Assembly: GCF_007829335.1 (NCBI RefSeq) | Contig: NZ_VIWO01000001.1 | Location: forward strand, 1,178,001 to 1,242,000 | DNA length: 64,000 nt | Direction: 5' to 3' | Source of the DNA: Chitinophaga polysaccharea | Lineage (GTDB): Bacteria; Bacteroidota; Bacteroidia; Chitinophagales; Chitinophagaceae | Shown here: piece after piece, positions 18,259 through 26,947 of the stretch | Layout: every line of letters begins with the position of its first letter | Position numbering within the stretch: position 1 is the first letter of the stretch | Program-made: the position numbers and the translations under genes | The notes under the pieces: generated by a model | What the model saw: the letters and a program-made list of their open reading frames with translations, nothing else | Databases searched by the model: none | What the model was told of the DNA's origin: nothing

Positions 18259-19650
18259 TTATAATTTAGTAGGGTGGTAAGTAATATTATCGTGGTAATA
18301 GCCATCGTATTCTATTTCCGCATTTTCGGAGATATCAGGCCCATGCTGTATTTTCCTGGTCAGCAAATAGATGAAAAGGGTAAACAACAGCACGTATACT
18401 AATGTAAATAAGATGAGGGAAAACATGACCTGGTCGGCTGTTACCTTGCGGGATAAGGCGTCCGATGTACGGAGCAGCTTATATACTACCCAGGGTTGCC
18501 GACCTACTTCCGCCGCATACCATCCCACCTGGTTGGCTATTTGCGGTAACAATACGGCCCAGGCAAAAATGACCATCAGCCAGCGCTGCTGGAAGAGTTT
18601 CTTTTTCCATAGCAGGAAAACAGCCAGCAGTGTAAGTCCTATGAGCGTGATGCCGATGGTGATCATCATATGATACATCTGGAAAACGAAATTCACGGCG
18701 CCGGGCCTGTCTTCTTTGGGCGTAGCGCGCAAGCCTTCTACTGGTGCAGAAAAGCTGCCATGCGTGAGGAAAGAAAGTCCGCCTGGAATTTTGATACCGG
18801 TAGTTTGCTCATTTTTATTATCTACCCATCCTACAATATACATAGGCGCTACCGCAGAGCTGTCGTAGTGCCCTTCCATAGCCGCCAGCTTAGCAGGCTG
18901 GTATTTGCTGACATAATGCGCAGAACGATGACCTGTGAAAAGCTGCAGCAGCGCAGCAATCACAGCTACGCTCAAACCCACTTTAAACATGGCCTGTGCG
19001 TGAGTAACGGCACGCTGTTTTAATATATACCATGCGCCCACACTCATCACGAGGAAGGACCCTGCAAGGAAAGCACCTATAATTACATGCGAAAAACGGT
19101 CTACAGAAGAAGGATTTAACACCATGGCCCAGAAGTCGGTCACCACGGCACGGGCACCCAGGTCGTGGCCTTCGATGCGGAAGCCGGCAGGCGTTTGTTG
19201 CCAGGAGTTGGCAATCACAATCCACAGTGCAGAGAAGATAGAGCCCAGCGCCACCATACAGGTAGAAAAATAATGGACGCCTTTATGTACTCGGTTCCAT
19301 CCGAAAAGCAATACCCCCAGGAAGGCCGATTCCATCGCGAAGGCGAAGATCCCTTCCGCCGCCAGGGCGCTACCAAAAATATCGCCTACATAATGAGAGT
19401 AAGTAGCCCAGTTAGTACCAAACTCAAACTCCATCACAATACCGGTAGCTACGCCAATACCAAAGATCAACGCAAATATCTTGATCCAGAAGCGGGTAAT
19501 ATCTTTATATACCGCTAAACCTGTTTTGAGATAAAGCCCTTCCATGATCACCAAGCATAGCCCCAGCCCTATGCTCAGCGGAGGATAGATGTAATGAAAG
19601 GCGATAGTAAAAGCAAACTGTATCCTGGATAGTATTTCTACGGATGGCAT
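18259..19650 (-). CDS. cydA: cytochrome bd ubiquinol oxidase subunit I
   Basis: A 463-residue heme-bearing subunit. Helix I (SRIQFAFTIAFHYIYPPLSIGLG) contains His19, the heme b595 ligand; GVATGIVMEFEFGTNW is the next conserved block, and the FSHVIIGAFLAGSFLVMSVGAWYIL helix carries the b558 His. The quinol-binding Q-loop region around residues 235-320 is short (TGIKIPGGLSFLTHGSF), as usual outside Proteobacteria. Oxidises quinol and reduces oxygen to water. First gene of cydAB. Confidence 0.97.
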   Translation of the reverse strand: MPSVEILSRIQFAFTIAFHYIYPPLSIGLGLCLVIMEGLYLKTGLAVYKDITRFWIKIFALIFGIGVATGIVMEFEFGTNWATYSHYVGDIFGSALAAEGIFAFAMESAFLGVLLFGWNRVHKGVHYFSTCMVALGSIFSALWIVIANSWQQTPAGFRIEGHDLGARAVVTDFWAMVLNPSSVDRFSHVIIGAFLAGSFLVMSVGAWYILKQRAVTHAQAMFKVGLSVAVIAALLQLFTGHRSAHYVSKYQPAKLAAMEGHYDSSAVAPMYIVGWVDNKNEQTTGIKIPGGLSFLTHGSFSAPVEGLRATPKEDRPGAVNFVFQMYHMMITIGITLIGLTLLAVFLLWKKKLFQQRWLMVIFAWAVLLPQIANQVGWYAAEVGRQPWVVYKLLRTSDALSRKVTADQVMFSLILFTLVYVLLFTLFIYLLTRKIQHGPDISENAEIEYDGYYHDNITYHPTKL

Positions 19651-19668
19651 AATCTTGAATTATTGATG

Positions 19669-19699
19669 CAAAGGTAGCAGGTGAAGATATCCATGAAAC
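19669..19699 (-). promoter_or_regulatory. probable cydAB promoter
   Basis: On the minus strand TACCTTTG (19669-19676) matches TAnnTTTG exactly, and a TTTCA element sits ~18 bp upstream in place of the -33 TTG. Transcription would begin near 19665, about 15 bases before the cydA ATG. Confidence 0.55.
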
Positions 19700-19823
19700 T
19701 GATGTTTGTCATGTATTGATAAAAATATAATGTTATGATCACCTTAACAAGGAAATAACCTGTTTATCGCCCCATTTTTACTATCTTGAAACAATAATTT
19801 TAGTGTAATGGTTTACTTGATAT

Positions 19824-19849
19824 AACGTCCTGCCGTAGTGCAGGACGTT
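19824..19849. terminator. hairpin between the MDR gene and cydA
   Basis: Perfect 10-bp inverted repeat AACGTCCTGC / GCAGGACGTT with a 6-base loop, 12 bases past the stop of the minus-strand MDR gene. No long T-run follows on either strand, so termination efficiency is uncertain. Confidence 0.5.
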
Positions 19850-19861
19850 TATATGCGTGGA

Positions 19862-20875
19862 TCAGGCATTCATGTCAATCACTATTTTCCCAAAATAATT
19901 ACCGCTACCCATATGCCGAAATGCTTCCTGGACTTCACTTACAGGGAATATACGATCAATTACGGGGTGAATATTGTTTAAAGCTACGGCGGCTGCCAGT
20001 GCTTCGAAGCTTTGCAGGCTACCCACAGAGTAACCCTGTAACCGGATGTAGTTACCTACTATGGTAAACAAATCCAGCGGGAGTTGTGCGCCGGCAATAA
20101 ATCCTACCAGGCCCACAAAGCCATTGTAGCCCACTGATTTCACAGAATTGACGATGGTGGCGGCGCCGGCAATATCAAGTGTAGCGTGTACCCCCTCGCC
20201 GTTAGTAATCCGGCTTACTTCTTCATACCAGTTGGGATGCTGTTTATAGTCGATCACTTCATGGGCGCCCAATTGCTTCAATTTTTCCAGTTTAGCAGGA
20301 TTACTGCTGGTGGCTATTACGCGGGCGCCCGCTGCCAGCGCTATCTGCAGGGCAAAAAGGGAAACGCCACCAGTACCTTGTGTGAGCACCGTTTGACCCG
20401 GCTGAATGTTAGCATAACTCATCAGTCCTGTCCAGGCCGTAACGCCCGCTACCGGCAAGGTAGCTGCTTCTGCACTGGTTAAATTAGCAGGCGTGCGTAC
20501 CAGGGCATATTCGGGGATAACGGCATATTCCGTGAGCAAGCCTGGTGTACTAACGCCTGTTCTGATATGATTCGTAGCCGGTGTCGCCAAACCTCGCTGC
20601 CACAGCTGGTTATACTGTATCATGACCCGGTCGCCGGGTTGCCATTTGCTCACGCTATCGCCAACAGCAGCAACGATGCCGGCGCCATCGGAAGTAGGAA
20701 TGCGGGGCAGCGGCAGCTCTTTACTGTAAGTGCCGGTAGCCAGTGCCACATCAAGATAATTAAGCGCTACGGCTTCTATTTTTACCAATACTTCGTTGGC
20801 AGCAGGTGTAGGTGTGGGGAGATCGGTGAGTTGTAAACTTTCGAGTCCGAATGCTATTTGTTGGATCGCTTTCAT
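19862..20875 (-). CDS. zinc-independent MDR alcohol dehydrogenase / quinone oxidoreductase
   Basis: A 337-residue medium-chain dehydrogenase/reductase. The GroES-like half (VALNYLDVALATGTY, RIPTSDGAGIVAAVG) lacks the zinc-ligand Cys residues, as in quinone oxidoreductases; the Rossmann half has the nucleotide motif variant GQTVLTQGTGGVSLFALQIALAAGARVIATSS. It probably reduces quinones or enones with NADPH. It is divergent from an HxlR-type regulator 114 bases away, a common pairing in which the regulator controls an electrophile- or quinone-detoxifying enzyme. Substrate is not known. Confidence 0.9.
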   Translation of the reverse strand: MKAIQQIAFGLESLQLTDLPTPTPAANEVLVKIEAVALNYLDVALATGTYSKELPLPRIPTSDGAGIVAAVGDSVSKWQPGDRVMIQYNQLWQRGLATPATNHIRTGVSTPGLLTEYAVIPEYALVRTPANLTSAEAATLPVAGVTAWTGLMSYANIQPGQTVLTQGTGGVSLFALQIALAAGARVIATSSNPAKLEKLKQLGAHEVIDYKQHPNWYEEVSRITNGEGVHATLDIAGAATIVNSVKSVGYNGFVGLVGFIAGAQLPLDLFTIVGNYIRLQGYSVGSLQSFEALAAAVALNNIHPVIDRIFPVSEVQEAFRHMGSGNYFGKIVIDMNA

Positions 20876-20894
20876 GAGAATAATTTTTCTTCCA

Positions 20895-20925
20895 CAAAAT
20901 TGAGGGTTAACTTTACTTTAGACAA
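20895..20925 (-). promoter_or_regulatory. promoter of the MDR gene
   Basis: On the minus strand TTG (20923-20925), a 20-bp spacer and CAATTTTG (20895-20902, one mismatch to TAnnTTTG) give a Bacteroidota-type promoter. Transcription would start near 20891, about 16 bases before the MDR ATG. Confidence 0.55.
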
Positions 20926-20963
20926 GTATGCACCATTTGGGAATGTAGGTACTAAATGGATAC
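20926..20963. promoter_or_regulatory. candidate HxlR operator
   Basis: Imperfect inverted repeat: GTATGCACCATTT (20926-20938) and AAATGGATAC (20954-20963), 15 bases apart. It lies between the divergent MDR and hxlR genes and abuts the MDR -33 element, where a repressor would block both genes. Binding is inferred. Confidence 0.4.
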
Positions 20964-20989
20964 TATTGTTGATAATCAATGCCAAAAAA

Positions 20990-21379
20990 ATGAAGAAAGT
21001 TCAAAAAAATAATGAAGCGGATACGGTTTGTGCAGTTGATTACGCTTTCCAGCGTATGGGAGGCAAGCATAAAGGAAGAGTTATTTATCACCTGCGGGAA
21101 GGCATAAAGAGATATGGCGAATTACGCCGTTCATTGACCGGTATTACGCCCAAGATGCTCACACAGGTATTGCGGGAGCTGGAGCAGGATGAACTGATTA
21201 CAAGGCATGTATACCTGGAAGTGCCACCCCGCGTGGAATACCAGCTTACCGACACAGGCAGGGAACTGTTACCATTCATTATACTGCTGAGTGAATGGGG
21301 CAGGAAACAATTAGGAATGCCATCGCTGTATGCGTGCCAGCCGGAGTTGAGTTCCCTGGTTATCGAAACCAGGAAATAA
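20990..21379 (+). CDS. HxlR-family winged-helix regulator
   Basis: A 129-residue HxlR protein: CAVDYAFQRMGGKHKGRVIYHL, RYGELRRSLTGITPKMLTQVLRELEQDELI and the wing VPPRVEYQLTDTGRELLPFI. The frame is open from 20858, but the ATG at 20990 (MKKVQKNN) places the start just before the family domain. The conserved single Cys near the N-terminus (Cys15 in DTVCAVD) is where redox or quinone sensing happens in relatives such as YodB; sensing here is inference. Divergent from the MDR gene it probably controls. Confidence 0.92.
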   Translation: MKKVQKNNEADTVCAVDYAFQRMGGKHKGRVIYHLREGIKRYGELRRSLTGITPKMLTQVLRELEQDELITRHVYLEVPPRVEYQLTDTGRELLPFIILLSEWGRKQLGMPSLYACQPELSSLVIETRK

Positions 21380-21394
21380 ACAGGATATTCCGTT

Positions 21395-21450
21395 AAATAA
21401 AGCAGGGAGATGATAGCTATTATATTGGCTATCATCTCCCTGCTTTATTT
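21395..21450. terminator. bidirectional terminator between hxlR and jetC
   Basis: A 23-bp perfect inverted repeat, arms at 21395-21417 and 21428-21450 (core GCAGGGAGATGATAGC), with A-rich and T-rich ends on both strands. It ends both the plus-strand hxlR and the minus-strand jet operon. Confidence 0.9.
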
Positions 21451-21466
21451 AACACAGTAACGATGG

Positions 21467-24400
21467 CTACGACATCACTGCCATGGATTCGAACTCTTTC
21501 TTGCGGTCGCGGTATTCTTCCATGGTGAAGTTATACACCACGGAATCCCGTTTGTTTTTGTTGGATACAAAGTGACACGCGTGAATATATGGCTCCGCAA
21601 TATTCAGTTTATCCAACGGCGTTACCACCAGGAGTTGCAGGTTTAACTGCCCGCAGTATTCCATGAGGTAGTGACTCTTTTCCGGATCGAGTTTACTGAA
21701 GGCCTCATCCACCGTAATGAAGCGGAGACTACGATGCTGCCTGTTGGCTTCGTTGATGCCAAACTGGTAGGCAATAGCGGCGCCGAGAATGGTGTAGGTA
21801 AACTGTGCTTTTTCACCACCGGAAAGACTGGCAGTATCTTCGTAATATTTGAAGGCTTTATTATCTGCGATATAAAACTCTTTCGCTCCAAAGTCGAGCC
21901 AGTTACGTACATCGGTTACTTTACGGCGCCAGGCTTCATTCTGTTGTAAATCGTCGATCAGTACTTTAATATTTTCAAACAGCTGATCGCCGTATGCCTC
22001 GTCTTTTTCCATGTGATATTTGTAGGAATCGGGCACGGCATTGCTGAGTTTTTCCTTGAAGTTCCTGATCTCTACATCGCGTACATGGCGGCATTCCAGC
22101 TGGAGGTAGGTGTCCGGGTTTTTGTTGAAGGTAATGTTGCGTAGTGGCTCATTCAGATCTTCCATTACTTCCCGGATTAAGTCTTCCTGTCCGTATATCC
22201 ATGCCCGGTAGTTGGTGATGGCATTGAGCATACTGGTATCCATGTATTTACGGAAGCGCTCTTTATGTTCAATGAGGCGTTGGAACTTAATGTTCTCATA
22301 CAGGGAAGTAAATTCCTCCAGGTATTTAACATGCGGTTGCAGGTCGCTTACATCGCCAAGCCATTCGGGATAGGTATCGTGGATGGCTTTGGGCGGCATA
22401 ACGAAGGCCGACAGCTGTCGGGTTATTTCTGCCTCTTTTTCTGCACTCTGGCGCATAGCGTCGTGCAGGGTTGCTTTCAGGTTATCGTCGGCCCGTTTGC
22501 GGTAGGCGGCCAGCTCCTGCGTTGTTTCGGCAGGTTCCGTGAGCGACAGGTCTGTCAGGTATTCCAACACATATTGCAGGGAAATATCGTCCAGTTTATT
22601 CACCTTCAGCTGATTAAAGTGACGGAGTTTTTCTGCCGCTTTATCATCGAGGCGTCCTTTTTCCTGTAGCGTTCTTTCCTTTTCTTTCTCTTTGCTTTGT
22701 AACTGGGCGGTAATATCATCGAGTTGATCGCAGATCACCTGGTATTTGTCGCTGGTTTTGAGCAGCTGTGCTTTTTCGCGGGCAAAAGACTCGATTACGC
22801 CGGCATGCGACTGCCAGCTGATTTCGGCGTAGTTGCGCAGCGACAGGAATGCATTCAGTAATGTATTGACGGTGGCAATGGTCTTGCGGCTATTTTCCAG
22901 CTGTGCAATGCTATGTTGCAGGGTATCAATATTACTGTTGCATTCGTCCTGCTCTTCTTTCAGCAGGCGTAGTTTGTTTTTGTTATTCCATCCCAGTACG
23001 TAGTTGTTTTGCTGCGAGCGGTTGGGGCGGTCATCTTTTTCGTGGCGTGTAGCCTGCCGCGTTAGTCCGTTGGAGGTAACCGCTTTGCGGGATCGGTTAA
23101 ACACGGCCATGTCATCGGTACAGGTATAGTCAAACTGGTCGAGCAGCTGGTTTTGCAGCCATTCTTTGAACACGGTGCCGGGTTTGATATCTATCTTCTG
23201 TAACAGGCTATCCTTTTCATTCGGCATCCTCAACATGGTATAACTCTCCTCTTCTATCTTATGATATACGAGGCGGGTTTGCAGGTTGTTGGAGTTGATG
23301 TACCGGTTGATATCCATGATATATTCTTCGGGTACGAGCAGGCGTAAGCCGAAGTTGTGCAATACTTTTTCTATGGCATTTTCCCAATGGCTTTCGGCAT
23401 CTTTTACTTTGATGAGTTCTCCGGCAAAAGGGAGGTCATCTTCGTGTATGTCGAGCATATCAGCGAGTTGCTGGCGGATGCGGATGAGCTCATAGGGAAT
23501 GTTGTTTTTGCGGTTGAGGAAGGAGTTGATTTCTTCTTCCAGCCGGGTAGCCTGGGCTCTTTCGGCGGTGAGACTGCTTTTATGATGAAACAGTTCTTCC
23601 TGCAGGGTTTCCAGCTGTTTGTCGTGTGCTGCTTTCAGCTGTTCGGCGCCGGCAATGTTTTCATGAAATTGTTGCTCATCGGGGTTGGGAGCCAGTTCCA
23701 GCCTGTCGGCCAGCATATTGTATTCTTCCATCTTGTTACGTTTGGCTTCGAGGGCCTTTTGTTCGTAGTGGATGGATTTTTCAATAGAGCGAAGTTGTTC
23801 ATCTACGCTGTTGTTGGCTTTCTGGGCAATGAGTTCATCTTTGCGCAGGTTGAGCGATTGCAGGGCTTCGTTGATACCGGTGAGGGTACTGGCGGTTACC
23901 TGTTGCTCTTTCTGCAATGCTTCCAGTTCTTTTTCGAGGATATCTTTTTCCTGCCTGTTAAACCAGGTGGGTAGTATGTCCTGGAGCATTTGCAGCTCCC
24001 GGTTCCGGTCTTGCAGTTCCTGCCAGGCGGTTTTATTGTCTATGATGGGTTCCAGCATTTTTAGCTGGGTTTCATCTTTTTGTATGGCCCGGTGGCTGGA
24101 AAGCAGGCTGTCGTAGTTTTCCCGCAGTTTGAGGAATTCTGCTTCCGCGTCGGTTTCTTCCAGCATCTGGCTGCGGATGAAGGTATTGAGGTCGCCAAGT
24201 ACTTTGATACCAACGGTTTGGTTGAAGAGCGATAAGGCTTTTTCACTTCTCAGTCCGAAGATGTTGCTGAACAGGGCGGCATATTCCTTGAAGCTGTCGG
24301 TAATTTCCGTTTTAGGAAATTCAACCCGCAGTTTCTTTTTCCAATCGCCTTTCATATCAAACTTACCACTACCGAAATGGTCGTTGATATTGAGTTTATG

Positions 24401-24856
24401 GGGAGAAACGATGTATTGTCGTTTCAGCTCTCCGGAATACCACCGCACCTGCGCCAATGTGATCTGGTGCATCGTAGCAGCATTGTAGAAATAGGCCAGC
24501 AGTACGGAATAAGGGTTATTTTCCTTATGACGCAGCTGTTCTGTTTTTGATTGCAGGGAGTCTTCGGAAAATGTTTTGCCGTAGTATCCCCAGAAGTAAG
24601 ATTCTTCTCCCCTGTCTTTTCGCTGCTCTGTACCGGACGACTGGTTATAGAACCGTTTGCCGGCGGGTACGAGGAGGGTAAGCAGGGCATCTATGAGCGT
24701 AGTTTTGCCGCTACCATTGGCGCCTGTGAGCAGGGAGGTGTTGCCGTTCGTATTGAGCCGGTATATTTTATTGTGAAACGTGCCCCAGTTATATATTTCG
24801 AGATATTGTAACCGGAACCCGCTTTCTTTAGAATCACTGTTGAACAGGGTTGACAT
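21467..24856 (-). CDS. jetC: Wadjet JetC / MksB-like SMC ATPase
   Basis: A 1129-residue MukB/SbcC-like protein. The N-terminal ATPase half has Walker A GANGSGKT at residues 45-52; two long coiled-coil arms (about 230-480 and 620-800) flank a hinge-like middle; the C-terminal half has the ABC signature SLSGGEK (1010-1016) and Walker B ITVDEAFSKLD (Asp1050, Glu1051). In type I Wadjet, JetC dimers with JetA and JetB extrude DNA loops and recognise small circular plasmids, which JetD then cuts. It overlaps jetB by 23 bases. No jetD follows: the next features are a terminator and the oppositely oriented hxlR. It may therefore act as a MksBEF-type condensin. Confidence 0.93.
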   Translation of the reverse strand: MSTLFNSDSKESGFRLQYLEIYNWGTFHNKIYRLNTNGNTSLLTGANGSGKTTLIDALLTLLVPAGKRFYNQSSGTEQRKDRGEESYFWGYYGKTFSEDSLQSKTEQLRHKENNPYSVLLAYFYNAATMHQITLAQVRWYSGELKRQYIVSPHKLNINDHFGSGKFDMKGDWKKKLRVEFPKTEITDSFKEYAALFSNIFGLRSEKALSLFNQTVGIKVLGDLNTFIRSQMLEETDAEAEFLKLRENYDSLLSSHRAIQKDETQLKMLEPIIDNKTAWQELQDRNRELQMLQDILPTWFNRQEKDILEKELEALQKEQQVTASTLTGINEALQSLNLRKDELIAQKANNSVDEQLRSIEKSIHYEQKALEAKRNKMEEYNMLADRLELAPNPDEQQFHENIAGAEQLKAAHDKQLETLQEELFHHKSSLTAERAQATRLEEEINSFLNRKNNIPYELIRIRQQLADMLDIHEDDLPFAGELIKVKDAESHWENAIEKVLHNFGLRLLVPEEYIMDINRYINSNNLQTRLVYHKIEEESYTMLRMPNEKDSLLQKIDIKPGTVFKEWLQNQLLDQFDYTCTDDMAVFNRSRKAVTSNGLTRQATRHEKDDRPNRSQQNNYVLGWNNKNKLRLLKEEQDECNSNIDTLQHSIAQLENSRKTIATVNTLLNAFLSLRNYAEISWQSHAGVIESFAREKAQLLKTSDKYQVICDQLDDITAQLQSKEKEKERTLQEKGRLDDKAAEKLRHFNQLKVNKLDDISLQYVLEYLTDLSLTEPAETTQELAAYRKRADDNLKATLHDAMRQSAEKEAEITRQLSAFVMPPKAIHDTYPEWLGDVSDLQPHVKYLEEFTSLYENIKFQRLIEHKERFRKYMDTSMLNAITNYRAWIYGQEDLIREVMEDLNEPLRNITFNKNPDTYLQLECRHVRDVEIRNFKEKLSNAVPDSYKYHMEKDEAYGDQLFENIKVLIDDLQQNEAWRRKVTDVRNWLDFGAKEFYIADNKAFKYYEDTASLSGGEKAQFTYTILGAAIAYQFGINEANRQHRSLRFITVDEAFSKLDPEKSHYLMEYCGQLNLQLLVVTPLDKLNIAEPYIHACHFVSNKNKRDSVVYNFTMEEYRDRKKEFESMAVMS

Positions 24857-25430
24857 GCAATTTTAATTTTGATTTTATTTCTTCCAGTTTCTCGTTGTTG
24901 ACCAGTGCTTTGATCACCCTTTTCACCTCATACTGATGCAGTTCTTTGTTGGCTGCGTCTTCGCGGGTTGTTTTCAGGATGCCGACATTCAGCAGGCTGT
25001 TGATAGGCTTGTTGAGATCTTTCAGCAGTTTGGATTTGTTGTTACGTTCTTTGAAGAATAGTGTAAGTCTTTCCTTAATTTCTTTCTGTGTCATGAACAG
25101 GCGGGTGCCATTGCCGTTTACATCGAATTCGTCGAGGGCTTCGCGGAGTACAATGCAGAGCAGGGTAGCTTCGTAGGTTAGCCTGGTTTTGCGCATGAGG
25201 CGTGGCAGTGGTTTATCGCTGCTGCTATCGTCTGCCTCGGGTTGCAGGATACGGGCAAAGCCGTCTGCTTCATTGATAATGAGTTGCAGGCCTACCTGGT
25301 GCAGGTATTTACTGAGTTCTGTTTGCCAGCCCAGGAGGTCTTTCCAATAGCCTTTGTCTTCTTCATACACCGGACCCTGCATGAGTTTGAGGAACACGTG
25401 TGCATAAGGAGAAATATTGTTATTCGCCAT
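24834..25430 (-). CDS. jetB: Wadjet JetB / MksE-like subunit (DUF4194)
   Basis: A 198-residue protein of the DUF4194 type: SPYAHVFLKLMQGPVYEED, TYEATLLCIVLREALDEFD and LTLFFKERNNKSKLLKDLNKPINSLLNVGILK. It is the KITE-like partner (JetB, equivalent to MksE/MukE) that binds the kleisin JetA and the SMC JetC. The gene lies 4 bases after jetA and overlaps jetC, so the three subunits are made from one message in fixed ratio. Confidence 0.9.
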   Translation of the reverse strand: MANNNISPYAHVFLKLMQGPVYEEDKGYWKDLLGWQTELSKYLHQVGLQLIINEADGFARILQPEADDSSSDKPLPRLMRKTRLTYEATLLCIVLREALDEFDVNGNGTRLFMTQKEIKERLTLFFKERNNKSKLLKDLNKPINSLLNVGILKTTREDAANKELHQYEVKRVIKALVNNEKLEEIKSKLKLHVNPVQQ

Positions 25431-25434
25431 AGTT

Positions 25435-26898
25435 TTAGTTTTGAGAGTTTGTAAACAGTACCATTGGCATATTGATGGTACGGTTGCCCAGTGATACGGG
25501 ATCAGGTGTTTCCAGTATAATGTGGCTGGATGACTGGCTGGCGATAGAGAAATAGGTGATGAGTTCTGTCAGTCCTTTTTCTGTGCCGTAAATTTCTACC
25601 AGTTCCTTCAAACTGATTTGTTTTTTGTTTTGCAGTTGGGTGTTGATACGATCTTCCAGTAGGGCGCGATCGATATTGAAGTGGTTGAAGAGTGCATCGA
25701 AATCGGTGTCAGACAGGTCGGTACCGCCCACGCCTTCGGGGAATTCCACGTCGGGGTGTTCTTTTCTTTCTTCGGCCATTTCCCAGCGATCGATCATATC
25801 CAGTTCGGGGTCGCTTTCTATGTCGACAAAGAATTCTTCACCGGGTGGATTTTCCAGCGCCTGGAAAGCCAGTTGGCGGATATCGTTGATCAATTCAGTG
25901 GCTTTGCGGCGGTCGGTGAGATTTTTTTCACTGAGTACGCGACTGAGTTTATCACTGAGCTTTTTGTTGGCATCGATTACCTTTTTACCGGAGGCATGTA
26001 AAAACTGTTTTAATTTTTTCAGGAACCGGTCGTTTTTGTATTCAATGTTGCGATCTTCCAGCAGGGAGTAGAGTTTTTCTATCATTTCCCTCATTTCTTC
26101 CTGTTTGTTTTCGTCCATGAGGAATTGCCAGAAGGAATAGAAGCTCTTGCCCTGGTCTTTTTGGCGCAGGGCTTCGAAAGAGTCGAGTGTATAGGCCAGC
26201 AGGGCGCCTTTGGCGATATCCTTTTCGCTTTGTTTGCGGTAAATTTCCTGGGTAATTTGTTCGAAGTTTTGTTCTACTTCTTTAAAATCGCTCAGGAGTT
26301 CACGGGACATGCGGTTTACATCGTAGAAGCGTTCCTTGATCTGTGTGTCGTCAAACACCTGTACTTTGCCGGTGATGGTGATAGCCTTTATCTCCTGTTC
26401 AATTTCGTATTTCTTTTTTTCCAGTTCCTGGATCCTTTGCCGGGGATCTTTATTGCTCTGGTCAATCAGCTCTTTGAGTTTGGAGAAAATATCTTTAAAG
26501 CGGCTTTCGGTGCCTACAAATTCGCGTTTCTGAAGTGTGGATACCCAGTGCATCACCTTTTCCATGTCGCTGCTCAGCTCATGGATATCTACTCCGTCGT
26601 CGTCGGGGTATTTGCGAAGGAAACCTTTATTGCTCCACTGATCGATATATTTCCTGGCTTTCACGTCGTCATTGTCCAGCAGGCTGCTCGCATCTATTTC
26701 ATCATCGGTGGCCCGGTAACCGGTTACGCCGAGGTAGTCTGACAAACGGGTTACCAGTTCCACGTTGGAAATGGTGGTATGGTTTTTTTCCTTGAAGGTG
26801 TAATGAAAAAATGACAGCATCATTGGTGCGCTACGTGCCCGGAGTATTTTGAGTGTTACAGACTGGGCATATAGATTACATAATTGGTCATACGTCAT
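25435..26898 (-). CDS. jetA: Wadjet JetA / MksF-like kleisin (DUF3375)
   Basis: A 487-residue DUF3375-type protein with winged-helix N-terminus (LKILRARSAPMMLSFFHYTF, FLRKYPDDDGVDIHELSSDMEKVMHWV), a coiled-coil middle (about 150-300) and a C-terminal region (ISLKELVEIYGTEKGLTELITYF). It is the kleisin bridging the two JetC heads in type I Wadjet, equivalent to MksF/MukF. First gene of jetA-jetB-jetC. Only 49 bases separate its start from the bestrophin stop upstream, so it may share that transcript; a weak TATTTTTA element lies directly before the ATG. Confidence 0.92.
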   Translation of the reverse strand: MTYDQLCNLYAQSVTLKILRARSAPMMLSFFHYTFKEKNHTTISNVELVTRLSDYLGVTGYRATDDEIDASSLLDNDDVKARKYIDQWSNKGFLRKYPDDDGVDIHELSSDMEKVMHWVSTLQKREFVGTESRFKDIFSKLKELIDQSNKDPRQRIQELEKKKYEIEQEIKAITITGKVQVFDDTQIKERFYDVNRMSRELLSDFKEVEQNFEQITQEIYRKQSEKDIAKGALLAYTLDSFEALRQKDQGKSFYSFWQFLMDENKQEEMREMIEKLYSLLEDRNIEYKNDRFLKKLKQFLHASGKKVIDANKKLSDKLSRVLSEKNLTDRRKATELINDIRQLAFQALENPPGEEFFVDIESDPELDMIDRWEMAEERKEHPDVEFPEGVGGTDLSDTDFDALFNHFNIDRALLEDRINTQLQNKKQISLKELVEIYGTEKGLTELITYFSIASQSSSHIILETPDPVSLGNRTINMPMVLFTNSQN

Positions 26899-26947
26899 AG
26901 CTGTAAAAATACGGAATTGCGTGTTAAGAACGGCGATTTTGGAAGGC

